Counted from the stretch's first letter, positions 23,933-33,856 are shown. The stretch: DNA of 64,000 nt from Xanthomonas citri pv. mangiferaeindicae (GCA_002240395.1 CP016836.1:3348001-3412000), one strand, 5' to 3'. Numbers and translations: made by a program. The notes: generated from the letters alone by a model not told the origin.

Positions 23933-26677
23933 ATGGATGCCGGCGTCATCTCGAGTCTTCTCGATCACCCGCTGTCCGACGGGTTGTTGCTGCTCGACCG
24001 CGGCGGACGCTGCCTGGTCGCCAACCCGGCCGCCCGGCGGCGGGGCCTGGACCGCTTGGTGGAGCTGCACGCGCCGTCGTTGTCGCTGCTCTATGCGCGA
24101 CTGCTCGACGGCGAGCATGCGATCGCTTGCGAACTGCCGGGGCCCGATGCCCCGTTGTACGGCCGGTTGTCCGCGATCTCGATCGATGGCGCCGGGCCGA
24201 TCGCGTTCTCGTTGAGCGTGAGTCTGTCGGAGGATGTCGAGGACTGGCTGGAAGCGGCCGAGGCGGGCGGCCATGCCCTGTGGCTGTGGGACGTGCGCCA
24301 CGACCAGTTGCGTGGCTCGGGGACCTGGCATGCGCTGGTCGGCCATCGCGATGGCGCGCCGCTATCGTTCGAGGAGATGAGCCGGCGCGTGCACCCGGAG
24401 GACCGCGGGCGCATGCGCGAGGCGATCGGCGCCTATCTGGCCGGGCGCGAATCCTCCTATCTGTGCGAGTACCGCTGCCTGCAGCCCGCCGCGGGCTGGC
24501 GCTGGGTGCGCGACAGCGGCCGGATCATCGCCCGCGATGCCCAGCGCGCACCGCTGAAGATGGCCGGCACGCTGACGATCATCGACGATCAGAAACAGCT
24601 GGAGCAGCGTCTGCGCGAGCAGCGACGCCTGGTCGAGGACACCCAGCGCCTGGCGGGCATGTCGAGCTGGAGCTGGGTCCCCGCCTCGGGCCTGGTGCAT
24701 AGCGCGCCCGAACTTCGGCAATTGCTGGGCGTCGGCGACGGCTGTTCGTTGCGCGTGTGGCTGCGCCGCATCCCGCGGGCGCAGTTCCCGATGCTGCGGA
24801 CCAGTTGGCGCTGCCTGCGCGAGTGCGCCAAGCCGGCCCATTTCGACCTCGTGGTCGATGGCGTCGCCGGCCCGGCGCATCTGCAGATCTGGGCCTCACC
24901 CAGCGGCGAGGAGGACGAGCGCGGCTTGCCGGCACGGGTGCTGGCCCAGGTCCAGGATGTCACTCGGCAACGGCATGCCGACGCCGAGGCGCACCGGCGC
25001 GGCGACTTGCTGCGACGCGTCGCCGAGCTCGGCCGCATCGGCGGTTGCGAGGTCGACGCCGCCACCCGGCGTCTGCACTGGACCGGGGAGTGCGCCGGTC
25101 TGCATGGTCGCGAGGGCGAGTCGCTGGCGCTCGACGAGCTGCTGCGCCACTACACCACCGAATCGCGCGAGATCCTGCAGGTGGCGATGAGTCGCACCGC
25201 GGGCGGCGCGCCCACCCAGACCATCGAGCTGTGCTTCTACCGGCCCGATGGCGCGCAGGTCTGGACCCAGGCGGTGGTCGACTACGAGTCCGGCGACGGC
25301 CGGCCTGCGCGCTGGTTGGTGCTGTTCCGCGACATCTCCCGCGAGCGCGCGGCCAGCGAGCGCATCGAGCGGCTGGCGCATTTCGACGCGCTGACCGGCT
25401 TGCCCAACCGCACCCGGCTGCGCCAGGACATCGAAGCGGCGCTGGTCGCCAACGCGGCCGCCTACCAGGCGCTGCTGCTGCTCGATGTCGCCGGCTTCGG
25501 CGGCATCAACGAGGCCCACGGCCATGCCGCGGGCGATGTCGTACTCAAGGCCATCGCCACCCGGCTGCATATGCTGGTCGATGCCGGCGACCTGTTCGGG
25601 CGCGTGGGCGCCGACGAGTTCGTGGTGCTGTTGCAGCAGGGCGAGAGCCGGCGCGATGTCGCCAGCAGTGCACAGCGGATCGTCGCCGGACTCTCGGATC
25701 CGGTGCCGGTCGGCGGCGAGATCCTGCGCTTTGGCATCAGTGCCGGTATCGCCGTGCGGCCTGCAGGCGTTGGCTTCGACGAACTGCTGCGTGCCGCCGG
25801 TGTCGCATTGCACGGCGCGCGCCAGGGCGGACGCAACCGGGTCGAGTTCTACAGCCCCGATGCCTGGCGGCTCGCCCGGCGGCGGCTGGACGTCGAACAC
25901 GCGCTGCGCGGCGCGCTCGAGCACGAGGAATTTACGCTCGCCTACCAGCCACTGGTTGATATCGCCCGGCGCAGTGTCTCGGGCGTGGAAGCGCTGCTGC
26001 GTTGGCAGCACCCCGAGCTCGGGGTCTGTCCGCCGGACGAGTTCATCGGGATCGCCGAGGCGACCGGCGACATCGCCGCAATCGGCGATTGGGTGCTGCG
26101 CGAAGCCTGCCGCCAGGCGGCGGCATGGGAAGCGGCCGGCATCGCATTCGGCCGGATGTCGATCAACGTCTCGGCCGTGCAGTTGCGCGATACCGCGTTC
26201 GCCAGCCGGGTGCTGGCCGCCTGCGCTGAAGCCGGCTGGCCGCCGGCGCGGCTCGAGCTCGAGTTGACCGAGTCGGCGCTGTTGCACGATACCGAGGCCT
26301 TGCGGGCCTGCTTCGACATGCTGGTGGGCGCCGGGGTGGCGCTGGCGATCGACGACTTCGGCACCGGGTTCTCGAGCCTGAGCTATCTGAGCCGTTTCCC
26401 GGTGGGCCGACTCAAGATCGACCGCAGTTTCATTTCCGAACTCGGTGGCTCGCGGCGTGCGGTCGAGGTCGCGCGCGCGATCATCCATCTGGGCAAGGCG
26501 CTGCGCATGCAGGTGCTGGCCGAGGGCGTGGAATCGATGGAGGACGAGCGGTTGCTGCTCGAATACGGCTGCGACGAAGTCCAGGGCTATCTGTACTCGC
26601 GCCCGCTGCCGCCGCGCGAGATGGCACGCTGGTTGCTCGCGCATCACCAGGCCGTCGACGGCGCCACGGCCCGCTGA
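23933..26677 (+). CDS. Multi-PAS GGDEF-EAL c-di-GMP phosphodiesterase
   Basis: Predicted 914 aa, soluble. PAS-like domains fill about residues 1-460 (for example HALWLWDVRHDQLRGSGTWH, VHPEDRGRMREAIGAY). A GGDEF domain (about 475-640) begins HFDALTGLPNRTRLRQDIEA and has the site as GADEF, so it is probably a GTP-binding regulatory domain. An EAL domain (about 655-900) has intact EALLRW, NVSAVQL, ELTESALL, DDFGTGFSS, KIDRSFI and EGVES, so c-di-GMP hydrolysis is likely. A FliA promoter places the gene in the late flagellar regulon, where lowering c-di-GMP would favour swimming. ATG 23933 is chosen because it follows the predicted transcription start; no strong ribosome site is seen. Confidence 0.9.
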   Translation: MDAGVISSLLDHPLSDGLLLLDRGGRCLVANPAARRRGLDRLVELHAPSLSLLYARLLDGEHAIACELPGPDAPLYGRLSAISIDGAGPIAFSLSVSLSEDVEDWLEAAEAGGHALWLWDVRHDQLRGSGTWHALVGHRDGAPLSFEEMSRRVHPEDRGRMREAIGAYLAGRESSYLCEYRCLQPAAGWRWVRDSGRIIARDAQRAPLKMAGTLTIIDDQKQLEQRLREQRRLVEDTQRLAGMSSWSWVPASGLVHSAPELRQLLGVGDGCSLRVWLRRIPRAQFPMLRTSWRCLRECAKPAHFDLVVDGVAGPAHLQIWASPSGEEDERGLPARVLAQVQDVTRQRHADAEAHRRGDLLRRVAELGRIGGCEVDAATRRLHWTGECAGLHGREGESLALDELLRHYTTESREILQVAMSRTAGGAPTQTIELCFYRPDGAQVWTQAVVDYESGDGRPARWLVLFRDISRERAASERIERLAHFDALTGLPNRTRLRQDIEAALVANAAAYQALLLLDVAGFGGINEAHGHAAGDVVLKAIATRLHMLVDAGDLFGRVGADEFVVLLQQGESRRDVASSAQRIVAGLSDPVPVGGEILRFGISAGIAVRPAGVGFDELLRAAGVALHGARQGGRNRVEFYSPDAWRLARRRLDVEHALRGALEHEEFTLAYQPLVDIARRSVSGVEALLRWQHPELGVCPPDEFIGIAEATGDIAAIGDWVLREACRQAAAWEAAGIAFGRMSINVSAVQLRDTAFASRVLAACAEAGWPPARLELELTESALLHDTEALRACFDMLVGAGVALAIDDFGTGFSSLSYLSRFPVGRLKIDRSFISELGGSRRAVEVARAIIHLGKALRMQVLAEGVESMEDERLLLEYGCDEVQGYLYSRPLPPREMARWLLAHHQAVDGATAR

Positions 26678-26698
26678 CCACACGCGGGCTAAGGATCA

Positions 26699-26753
26699 AA
26701 ACCGGGGTCAGAGTGCAATTTCGCGAGGCGTAATTGCACTCTGACTCCGGTTT
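26699..26753. repeat. REP-like palindrome, copy 2 (GGGGTCAGAGTGCAATT family)
   Basis: Arms 26699-26720 and 26732-26753 pair over 22 bp with one mismatch round an 11-nt loop. It is the same sequence as copy 1 at 13131-13214 but with a shorter loop. It lies 22 nt after the PAS-GGDEF-EAL stop and could act as a transcript end. Confidence 0.82.
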
Positions 26754-27179
26754 GGAGGGCGAAGCCCGCTCGCAGTCGTGCGTCCGAAGGGCATGGCCCC
26801 TTCGACGCGCGGCGGGGCAGGGCGCTCTTCCCTCCGCGCGTGGCGCGGTCGGCTGCCCCTGCTGATCGAACGGTCGGAAATGCTGCGCCGCCCGTGCGCA
26901 GGAAAGGGCGCGGCCGCGGATGCCAGGCAGTTCCTCACGACCGAATCTCTCCCCCCCGGCGCGGAGGGGAGGTCGAGCCGCAAGTGTCGGCTGGGCGCGC
27001 GCGCCTGGCGCGGAAGGCGCCCCCACCCCAACCCTCCCCGCTTTGCGGGGGAGGGTGCCAAGCGAGTCCGTCCTTATCGAACGACTGGAACTGCTGCACC
27101 TCCTCCGCGTGCGGGGAGGTCGACGCAGTAGGCGTCGGGTGGGGCACGGGCCTTCCCCGGGACCACCCACTCGCGTCCC
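26754..27179. other. Non-coding stretch with intergenic repeats
   Basis: No convincing gene. Two diverged copies of a short unit are visible (ATCGAACGGTCGGAAATGCTG near 26866 and ATCGAACGACTGGAACTGCT near 27077). There is a strong hairpin at 27031-27056 (ACCCTCCCC with GGGGAGGGT). Open frames here give the low-complexity Pro/Gly/Arg-rich peptides typical of repeated intergenic DNA in xanthomonads. Confidence 0.55.
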
Positions 27180-27434
27180 TCAGAAGCCGGCGGCGAGGTC
27201 CCAGGCGATGCTCGCCTCGATCGGATCGGGCGGCGGCGTCTGGGACGGCGGCACGCGCGCAGCGTCGAGCAGCGCCTGCAGTTCCTCGTCGGCAGCGGCC
27301 TCGAGGCGCTGCAGCAGGTCGGCCGGGATCCGGCTGACGGTGGCATCGGCCGGCGCGCTCGGATGCGGCAGCACGCAGGCCCCGGTCGGTGCCGGGGCCT
27401 GCGGGGGTGCGCTGTTGGCCGAGCGCGGTTTCAA
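27180..27434 (-). CDS. Small hypothetical protein downstream of the chemoreceptor
   Basis: Predicted 84 aa, TTG start at 27434, one nt after the chemoreceptor stop, so translation could be coupled. A Pro/Ala-rich N-terminal half is followed by a helical, acidic part (ADLLQRLEAAADEELQALLD). I do not recognise a family. Its only support is position, strand and codon usage like the neighbours; it may be spurious. Confidence 0.4.
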   Translation of the reverse strand: MKPRSANSAPPQAPAPTGACVLPHPSAPADATVSRIPADLLQRLEAAADEELQALLDAARVPPSQTPPPDPIEASIAWDLAAGF

Positions 27435-27435
27435 C

Positions 27436-28628
27436 TCAGAACAACTCGACGGTTCCTGCGCCCATGCTCTCCTGCGCGACCGGCTTGTGCGGCGGCTTTT
27501 CCCAGGTCGAGCGTGATTCGCGCAGGCGCTGTCCGATCCGCTGCAGCGCCCGCATCATTTCGTCGTCGAGTGCGCCACCGTTGCGATGCAGGATCTCCTG
27601 CAGGTCGATCGCTTCGCGGTTGATCGCGCTCAACCGTTCGAGGTGGGCATGGACGCCCCCAGGGCCTGGGTCGCGATGTCCTCGAACTGCAAGGCCCGCA
27701 CGGCGTCGCCGACGCTCGAATCGATCGCGCGCCCGCACTCGGAGATCTCGCGCATGCCGTCGCCGAGCGAACGGTTGATCGCGGCCACCTGGGTCAGCAT
27801 GCCCGCCGCCTCGGCGCGCGCGTCGCGCGAGCGGTCCAGGTCGCGCGACGCCATGTTGGAGACCGTGTCGCGGACCTTGGCGATGGATTCCTTGGACGAA
27901 TGCGCCAGCTTGCGGATCTGTTCGTTGAACGCGGTCGAGCGTTCGGAGAGGTTGCGGACCTCGTCGGCAACCACCGCGAAACCGCGGCCGGCCTCGCCTG
28001 CGCGGGCGGCTTCGATCGCGGCGTTGAGTGCGAGCAGGTTGGTCTGGTCGGCGATCGACTTGACGTCCTCGAGCAGCGCGAAAATGCCATCCAGGTGCCC
28101 GGCCATCTCGTCGATATGCGACACGGTGGTCACGCTCTGGCCGCTGACCTGCTCCAGGGCTTCGACCAACTGTTCCATGCGCTGGCTCGCATGCTGGGCG
28201 AAGCGGGCGACATCGGCCCCGCCCATGCCGTCCTGGTCGCCGGTATGGTCGAGCAGCCGCCCCATCGCCTGCGCCTGTTGGCGCGACTTGCGGTTCATCG
28301 CATCGAAGCTGCTGCCCAGCGCGCTGACCGCTTGGCGGATCAACTCGCGCGCCCGTTCGATCTCGACGCGCGAGCCTTCGATCTCCGCGCCGACGAACTG
28401 GCGCAGCTCGGTCAGCAGGTGGTCCTGCTCTTTGAGCACGCGCACCTGTTCGGGCGAACGCCGGGTTTCGCGGCGCAGCAGCCACAGGCCCACGGCCAGC
28501 CAGCTGGCGGTGAGGGTCAGCAGGATCGCCCATCGCGCAGGCGCCGCCCAACCGAGCGCGAACGCCAGCGGCAGGAGCAGGGTCAGCGACAACGGCGCGG
28601 CGAGGCGGATCAGGATGCGTGCGTACAT
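27436..28628 (-). CDS. Methyl-accepting chemotaxis protein (apparent 1-base frameshift)
   Basis: The N-terminal part has two close hydrophobic segments (PLSLTLLLPLAFALGW, ARWAILLTLTASWLAVGLWL) with almost no periplasmic loop, so it senses in the membrane or cytoplasm. The signalling hairpin reads IADQTNLLALNAAIEAARAG, EAGRGFAVVADEVRNLSERS. After FEDIATQALG the frame breaks at the C run 27656-27660 (G run on the coding strand); with one base restored it continues GVHAHLERLSAINREAIDLQ to the end, about 397 aa. A FliA promoter at 28659-28685 places it in the late flagellar regulon. No C-terminal CheB/CheR-docking pentapeptide is seen (it ends GTVELF). Confidence 0.9.
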
Positions 28629-28658
28629 GGCGCTCTCAGGGAGGTTCTCACGCTCCCG

Positions 28659-28685
28659 GTATCGGCACCCGGTGGCAGGCCTTTA
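28659..28685 (-). promoter_or_regulatory. Sigma-28 (FliA) promoter of the chemoreceptor gene
   Basis: On the minus strand TAAAGGCC is followed after 11 nt by GCCGATAC. The leader is about 24 nt. Confidence 0.85.
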
Positions 28686-28733
28686 GCCAACTGCCGACAA
28701 CCGCATGCGCATCGGCGCATGCGGACGTCGAGA

Positions 28734-29345
28734 TCAGGGCACGCGCCGCGCGATCGACTCGAGCATGCGGCCGCGCGCGAACAGCAGATCCCACTGGGTG
28801 CCGCCGAGCTGGCGCCACAGCACCGTCGCGCGCACCGCCGCCAACAGCAGGGCGCGGATCTCGGCGACCACGCTGGCCTGGCCCAGATAGTGTGGTGCGC
28901 CCTGGACCATGACCCGCGGCCGCAGTTGACTGATCGTGTCGGCGTACAGCGCGCCCAGCGCGAGCAGCACGTCGGGATGGGCGGCGCCCAGCGACTCGGC
29001 CTGCGGCGCGATCCGGCGCAGGCCGGCGCTCACGGCGTCGATGACGTCAGGCTCGGCCGAGAACCGCCGTTCGAGCCGCATCACCGACATCGCGAGCTTG
29101 GGCACGCCCTCATCGTGGGGCTGGCGGGTGAGGATGTCGCGCAGCAGGCGCAGCCCGGGCTGCAGCCGCGGCACACCACCGTAGACGTCGGCCACCGAGT
29201 CGGCATCGATGCGGAAGACGCTGTCGATAACGGTCTGCGCCGCATCGCCGCGCGACTGGCCGGACTCGGCGGTGGTACGGACTTGCTGGAGGGCCTGGGC
29301 GAGCGCGGCGAGCGCGAGCACCCGATCGTCGAAGGAATCGCTCAT
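28734..29345 (-). CDS. hflD: High-frequency lysogenisation protein HflD homolog
   Basis: Predicted 203 aa, all helical, beginning MSDSFDDRVLALAALAQALQ and containing VADVYGGVPRLQPGLRLLRD and ALGALYADTISQLRPRVMVQ, the HflD (YcfC) pattern. It lies directly after mnmA (4-nt ATGA overlap), the conserved order in gammaproteobacteria. In E. coli HflD is a membrane-associated factor that affects lambda CII; its housekeeping role is unclear. Confidence 0.92.
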   Translation of the reverse strand: MSDSFDDRVLALAALAQALQQVRTTAESGQSRGDAAQTVIDSVFRIDADSVADVYGGVPRLQPGLRLLRDILTRQPHDEGVPKLAMSVMRLERRFSAEPDVIDAVSAGLRRIAPQAESLGAAHPDVLLALGALYADTISQLRPRVMVQGAPHYLGQASVVAEIRALLLAAVRATVLWRQLGGTQWDLLFARGRMLESIARRVP

Positions 29346-30501
29346 CGGACAAGTCTAGCGTCTGCGGCGCGCTCCGGCCTGCTTGCGCCTGCCGTGGCGG
29401 TGGTCGCAGGCGCGTCGGTCGCCTCGATGACCGCCCCGCCCAGGCAGCGCTCGCCGTCGTAGAGCACCAGCGACTGGCCGGGCGTGACCGCGCGTTGCGG
29501 CTGCGCGAAGTGCACCGCCAGGGTGCCGTCGTCGCGCACGTCGACCTCGCAGGTCTCGTCGGGCTGGCGGTAGCGGGTCTGCGCGCTGGCCACGAAGCGG
29601 GTAGCCGGCGGCGCACCCGCGATCCAGTGTGCCTGTGCGGTCCAGGTCGTGCGCGACATCAGCCAGGGGCTGTCGCGCTGTTGGTCGACCACCAGCACGT
29701 TGTCGTGGACGCGCTTATCGACGACGTACCAAGGCGCGGCCGCGAAGCCGCGCACGCCGCCCAGTTGCAGGCCCTCGCGCTGGCCGAGGGTGAAGAAGAA
29801 CACCCCGGATGCCGGCCGACCACCCGTCCGTCGGGCGTCTGGATCTCGCCTTCGCGGGCGGGCACATAGCGCGCGAGAAAACTGCGGAAGTCGCGTTCGC
29901 CGATGAAACAGATGCCGGTCGAATCCTTCTTCTCGGCCGTCGCCAGGCCATGGGCACGGGCGATCTCGCGGACCCGCGACTTGGGCAGGTCGCCGAGCGG
30001 AAACAGCGTCGCGGCCAACTGCGCCTGGCCGAGTTGGTGCAGGAAGTAGGTCTGGTCCTTGCTGCGGTCATGGGCGCGCAGCAGCTGCCAGCCGTTGCGA
30101 TCGCGTCCTACGCGAGCGTAGTGGCCGGTCGCGATCCGGTTTGCGCCCAGCGCGTGCGCGGCATCGAGGAAATGCCGGAACTTGATCTCGCGGTTGCACA
30201 GCACATCGGGGTTGGGCGTGCGCCCGGCCGCGTACTCGGCGATGAAGTGGGCGAACACACCGTCCCAGTACTCGCGCGAAAAGTCCCGAAAATGGATCGG
30301 CAGGCCGAGGCGACCGGCCACCGCGACCGCATCGCGGCGATCGTCCTCGGCGCGGCAGCCGCCGCCGTCCTGCGTGTCGTCATCGGCCCAGTTCTGCATG
30401 AACAGGCCGGCCACCGGCGTGCCCGCATCGCGCAGCAGCAGCGCGGCGACCGACGAATCGACCCCGCCCGACAGCCCGACGACGACGTCCGGCGCGCTCA
30501 T
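29342..30501 (-). CDS. mnmA: tRNA-specific 2-thiouridylase MnmA (apparent 1-base frameshift)
   Basis: It starts MSAPDVVVGLSGGVDSSVAA, with the PP-loop SGGVDSS, catalytic Cys regions CNREIKF and STGICFIGERDF. At the C run 29803-29806 the frame breaks: GRVVGRHPG should continue VFFFTLGQREGLQLGGVRGF, which is read in the next frame. With one base restored the protein is about 386 aa, the normal length. MnmA thiolates U34 of tRNA Lys, Glu and Gln. It is rarely dispensable, so the break is probably an assembly error. ATG at 30501 overlaps the nudix stop by 4 nt. Confidence 0.93.
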
Positions 30502-30968
30502 CGCAGCTGACGCAGCAACGACAGCGGGTGACGCTGTCCGGCCAGGCAGTCGGCGACGACCTGCCAGACCAGCGGGCTGCGGTGGCGCGCGGCCTCGGCG
30601 CGCAGTGCTTCGGGCGTGAGCCACAGCGCCTGGACGATGCCGTCGTCGAGCGCGCGGTCCGGGTCGTGGGCCAGCGGCCTGGCGACCACGGCCACGCGGA
30701 TGAAGTGGCGGCCGTCGGCCTCGCCCGGGCGCGGTGGGGATTTCCACTGGTACAGGCCGATCAGTGCGGTCGGCTCGACCGTCCAGCCCGACTCTTCAAG
30801 CGTCTCGCGCACCGCCGCATCGACCAGCGCCTCGTCGGGCTCGAGATGGCCCGCCGGCTGGTTGAGCACCAGGCGCCCATCCACCCGCTCCTCCACGCAC
30901 AGCACCCGTCCGGCATCGAACACGACGCTGGCCACGGTCACGTCGGGCTGCCAGAAGCGCCCGCTCAC
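30498..30968 (-). CDS. Nudix hydrolase, NudJ-like
   Basis: Predicted 156 aa from GTG 30968 (a second GTG is one codon upstream). The Nudix box is complete: GHLEPDEALVDAAVRETLEE followed by SGW, with the metal-binding Glu residues of RETLEES. Upstream gene order nudix-mnmA-hflD matches nudJ-mnmA-hflD of E. coli, so a NudJ-type phosphatase for thiamine or isoprenoid pyrophosphates is likely. The real substrate is unknown. Confidence 0.9.
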   Translation of the reverse strand: MSGRFWQPDVTVASVVFDAGRVLCVEERVDGRLVLNQPAGHLEPDEALVDAAVRETLEESGWTVEPTALIGLYQWKSPPRPGEADGRHFIRVAVVARPLAHDPDRALDDGIVQALWLTPEALRAEAARHRSPLVWQVVADCLAGQRHPLSLLRQLR

Positions 30969-31154
30969 CACACCGCCCCGACGACGGGTCGCAGCGCGGC
31001 CGCGCGCGGTCGGCAACTGGCCACGAGCCCAGCGGGCGCAACGCGGACAGGGGCGGGAAACGGGCGGGGCGGGAAGCGAAGGCGCATGGGGATCGGGGTG
31101 GGGGCGTGGCGGCATTGTCCCCCCGGCGCTCCCGACGCGTCCATCGCCGGCGCT

Positions 31155-31160
31155 TATAAT
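31155..31160 (+). promoter_or_regulatory. Consensus -10 box of clpS
   Basis: TATAAT lies 6 nt before the clpS ATG, with no good -35 box. A start about 7 nt downstream would fall on the ATG, giving a leaderless mRNA; no Shine-Dalgarno sequence is present. Confidence 0.5.
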
Positions 31161-31166
31161 TGCGCC

Positions 31167-31486
31167 ATGAGCCGCAGACACCAGCACGAACACGACCACG
31201 GCACCATCGTGGAGACCAGCAGGCCGGAAGTGGCGCCACCGCCACTGTATTCGGTGCTGCTGCTCAACGACGACTACACGCCGATGGACTTTGTCGTCGA
31301 GATCCTGACCCGGTTCTTCGCCCTCGACATCGAGCGCGCCACCCAGGTCATGCTGCACGTCCATACCCGTGGCCGCGGGTGTGCGGGGTCTACAGCCGCG
31401 AAGTCGCCGAGTCGAAGGTCGCGCAGGTGAACGAATACGCACGACTGAACCTTCATCCCTTGCTGTGCACGATGGAGAAGGCCTAA
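31167..31486 (+). CDS. clpS: ClpAP adaptor ClpS (apparent 1-base frameshift)
   Basis: The first part is MSRRHQHEHDHGTIV... with YSVLLLNDDYTPMDFVVEIL, the ClpS core that binds N-degrons and the ClpA N-domain. At the G run 31377-31379 the frame is lost; with one base restored HTRGRG continues VCGVYSREVAESKVAQVNEY and ends HPLLCTMEKA, about 106 aa, a normal ClpS. It lies 90 nt before clpA, the standard pair. Confidence 0.95.
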
Positions 31487-31576
31487 TAAGAGCCGGCTGA
31501 CAGGACCGGGGCAGGGATGGAAAAGCCGGGTCCGGGCCCCCACTCAGGGTTGCAGTGATTCCGGAGGCTCCGCCCC

Positions 31577-33856
31577 ATGTTCAGCAAAGATCTCGAGTTC
31601 ACGATCGGCCAGTGCTACAAGCGCGCCCGCGAGGCCCGCGACGAGTACATGACGGTCGAACACCTGCTGCTGGCCCTGCTCGAGAACCCGTCGGCAGAGT
31701 CGGTGCTCAAGGCTACCGGTGCCGACTTCGCCCGCCTGCGCGGCGATCTGGAACAGGCCATTCTAACCTCGGTGACCAAGCTCGCCGATGAGGACACCCG
31801 CGACACCCAGCCCACGCTGGGCTTCCAGCGGGTCCTCCAGCGCGCCGTCTACCATGTCCAGTCCTCGGGCAAGAAGGAGGTCACCGGCGCCAATGTGCTG
31901 GTGGCGATCTTCGGCGAGAAGGACTCGCACGCGGTCTATTACCTCAACCAGCAGGACGTGACCCGGCTGGATGTCGTCAATTATCTGTCGCACGGCATTG
32001 CCAAGACCGGCGGCGAGGAGCCCGAGAGCGCGCACGAGGACGGCGCCGCAGGCGCAGGCGGCGAGGGCGAGGCCAAGGGCGACGCGCTCGCTGAGTTTGC
32101 CAGCGACCTCAACGCCGCCGCGCGCGAGGGACGCATCGATCCGCTGGTGGGCCGGGCCGAGGAGGTCGAGCGCACGATCCAGGTGCTGTGCCGCCGTCGC
32201 AAGAACAACCCGCTCTACGTCGGCGAGGCCGGTGTGGGCAAGACCGCGATCGCCGAAGGTCTGGCCAAGCGCATTGTCGACGGCGAGGTGCCCGAGGTGC
32301 TGAGCGAGGCGACGATCTATTCGCTCGACCTCGGCGCGCTGGTCGCCGGCACCAAGTACCGCGGCGATTTCGAGAAGCGCCTGAAGGCCGTGCTGTCGGC
32401 GATCAAGAAGCATCCCGGCGCGATTCTGTTCATCGACGAGATCCACACCATCATCGGTGCCGGGTCGGCGTCGGGCGGCACGATGGATGCCTCGAACCTG
32501 ATCAAGCCGGCGCTGTCGTCGGGCGATCTGCGCTGCATCGGCTCGACGACGTTCCAGGAGTACCGCGGCATCTTCGAGAAGGACCGTGCGCTCGCCCGGC
32601 GCTTCCAGAAGATCGACATCGTCGAGCCGACGGTCGGCGAGGCCTACCAGATCCTGCTGGGCCTCAAGCCCAAGTACGAGGCGCATCACGACGTGACCTA
32701 CGCCGACGACGCGCTGCAGGCAGCGGTCGACCTGTCGGTCAAGCACATCGCCGACCGGCTGCTGCCCGACAAGGCGATCGACGTGATCGACGAAGCCGGC
32801 GCCCGCCAGCGGCTGCTGCCCGAGGGGGTGCGCAAGGCGCTGATCGATGTCGAGGAGGTCGAGACGATCGTGGCCAAGATGGCGCGCATCCCGGCCAAGC
32901 AGGTCAGCGCGACCGACAAGGACGTGCTCGAGCACCTCGAGCGCAACCTGAAGATGGTGATCTTCGGCCAGGACCCGGCGATCGAGACCCTGACGTCGGC
33001 GATCAAGCTGGCCCGTTCGGGCCTGGGCGATCCCGACAAGCCGATCGGCAACTTCCTGTTCGCCGGTCCCACCGGCGTCGGCAAGACCGAAGTCACGCGG
33101 CAGCTGGCGCTGCAGCTGGGCATCGAACTGGTGCGCTTCGACATGTCTGAGTACATGGAGGCGCATTCGATCAGCCGCCTGATCGGCGCGCCTCCGGGCT
33201 ACGTCGGCTTCGACCAAGGCGGGCTGCTGACCGAGAAGATCGTCAAGACGCCGCACTGCGTGTTGTTGCTCGACGAGGTCGAGAAGGCGCATCCGGACAT
33301 CTTCAACATCCTGTTGCAGGTCATGGACCGTGGCGTGCTGACCGACACCAACGGCCGCGAGGCGAATTTCCGCAATGTGATCGTGGTGATGACGACCAAT
33401 GCCGGCGCCACCCAGGCCTCGCGCCGGTCGATCGGTTTCATGCGCCAGGACCACAGCAGCGATGCGATGGAAGTGATCCGCAAGAGCTTCTCGCCGGAGT
33501 TCCGCAACCGGCTCGACGCGATTGTGCAGTTCCAGTCGCTGGGCCTGGACCACATCCTGCGCGTGGTCGACAAGTTCATGATCGAGCTCGAAAGCCAGCT
33601 GCACGAGAAGGACGTCACGCTCAGCGCCACGCCGGCTGCGCGCGACTGGCTGGCCCAGCACGGCTTCGACCCGCAGATGGGCGCGCGGCCGATGTCGCGG
33701 GTGATCCAGGACAAGATCAAGCGCCGCCTTGCCGACGAATTGCTGTTCGGCAAGCTGATGGGCGGTGGCCGCGTGGTGGTGGATGTCGAGGACGGCGAGC
33801 TGACGGTGCAGACCTTCGCCGAGCCCGAGCGCCTGCTCACCGCGACCGTGGAGTGA
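31577..33856 (+). CDS. clpA: ATP-dependent Clp protease ATP-binding subunit ClpA
   Basis: Predicted 759 aa. N-domain (1-145), then two AAA+ modules: Walker A GEAGVGKTAIAEGLA with Walker B AILFIDEIHTIIGAG, and Walker A FAGPTGVGKTEVTRQLA with Walker B VLLLDEVEKAHPDI. The C-terminal part has the ClpP-binding loop and the D2 small domain (RPMSRVIQDKIKRRLADELL). It unfolds substrates for ClpP. A GGAGG ribosome site lies about 11 nt before the ATG. Length is as expected. Confidence 0.97.
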   Translation: MFSKDLEFTIGQCYKRAREARDEYMTVEHLLLALLENPSAESVLKATGADFARLRGDLEQAILTSVTKLADEDTRDTQPTLGFQRVLQRAVYHVQSSGKKEVTGANVLVAIFGEKDSHAVYYLNQQDVTRLDVVNYLSHGIAKTGGEEPESAHEDGAAGAGGEGEAKGDALAEFASDLNAAAREGRIDPLVGRAEEVERTIQVLCRRRKNNPLYVGEAGVGKTAIAEGLAKRIVDGEVPEVLSEATIYSLDLGALVAGTKYRGDFEKRLKAVLSAIKKHPGAILFIDEIHTIIGAGSASGGTMDASNLIKPALSSGDLRCIGSTTFQEYRGIFEKDRALARRFQKIDIVEPTVGEAYQILLGLKPKYEAHHDVTYADDALQAAVDLSVKHIADRLLPDKAIDVIDEAGARQRLLPEGVRKALIDVEEVETIVAKMARIPAKQVSATDKDVLEHLERNLKMVIFGQDPAIETLTSAIKLARSGLGDPDKPIGNFLFAGPTGVGKTEVTRQLALQLGIELVRFDMSEYMEAHSISRLIGAPPGYVGFDQGGLLTEKIVKTPHCVLLLDEVEKAHPDIFNILLQVMDRGVLTDTNGREANFRNVIVVMTTNAGATQASRRSIGFMRQDHSSDAMEVIRKSFSPEFRNRLDAIVQFQSLGLDHILRVVDKFMIELESQLHEKDVTLSATPAARDWLAQHGFDPQMGARPMSRVIQDKIKRRLADELLFGKLMGGGRVVVDVEDGELTVQTFAEPERLLTATVE

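Noticed and set aside
26935..27147. Small minus-strand frame with a QSGEGWGGG-type peptide
   Set aside because: This peptide type is a known translation artefact of repeated intergenic hairpins in xanthomonads.
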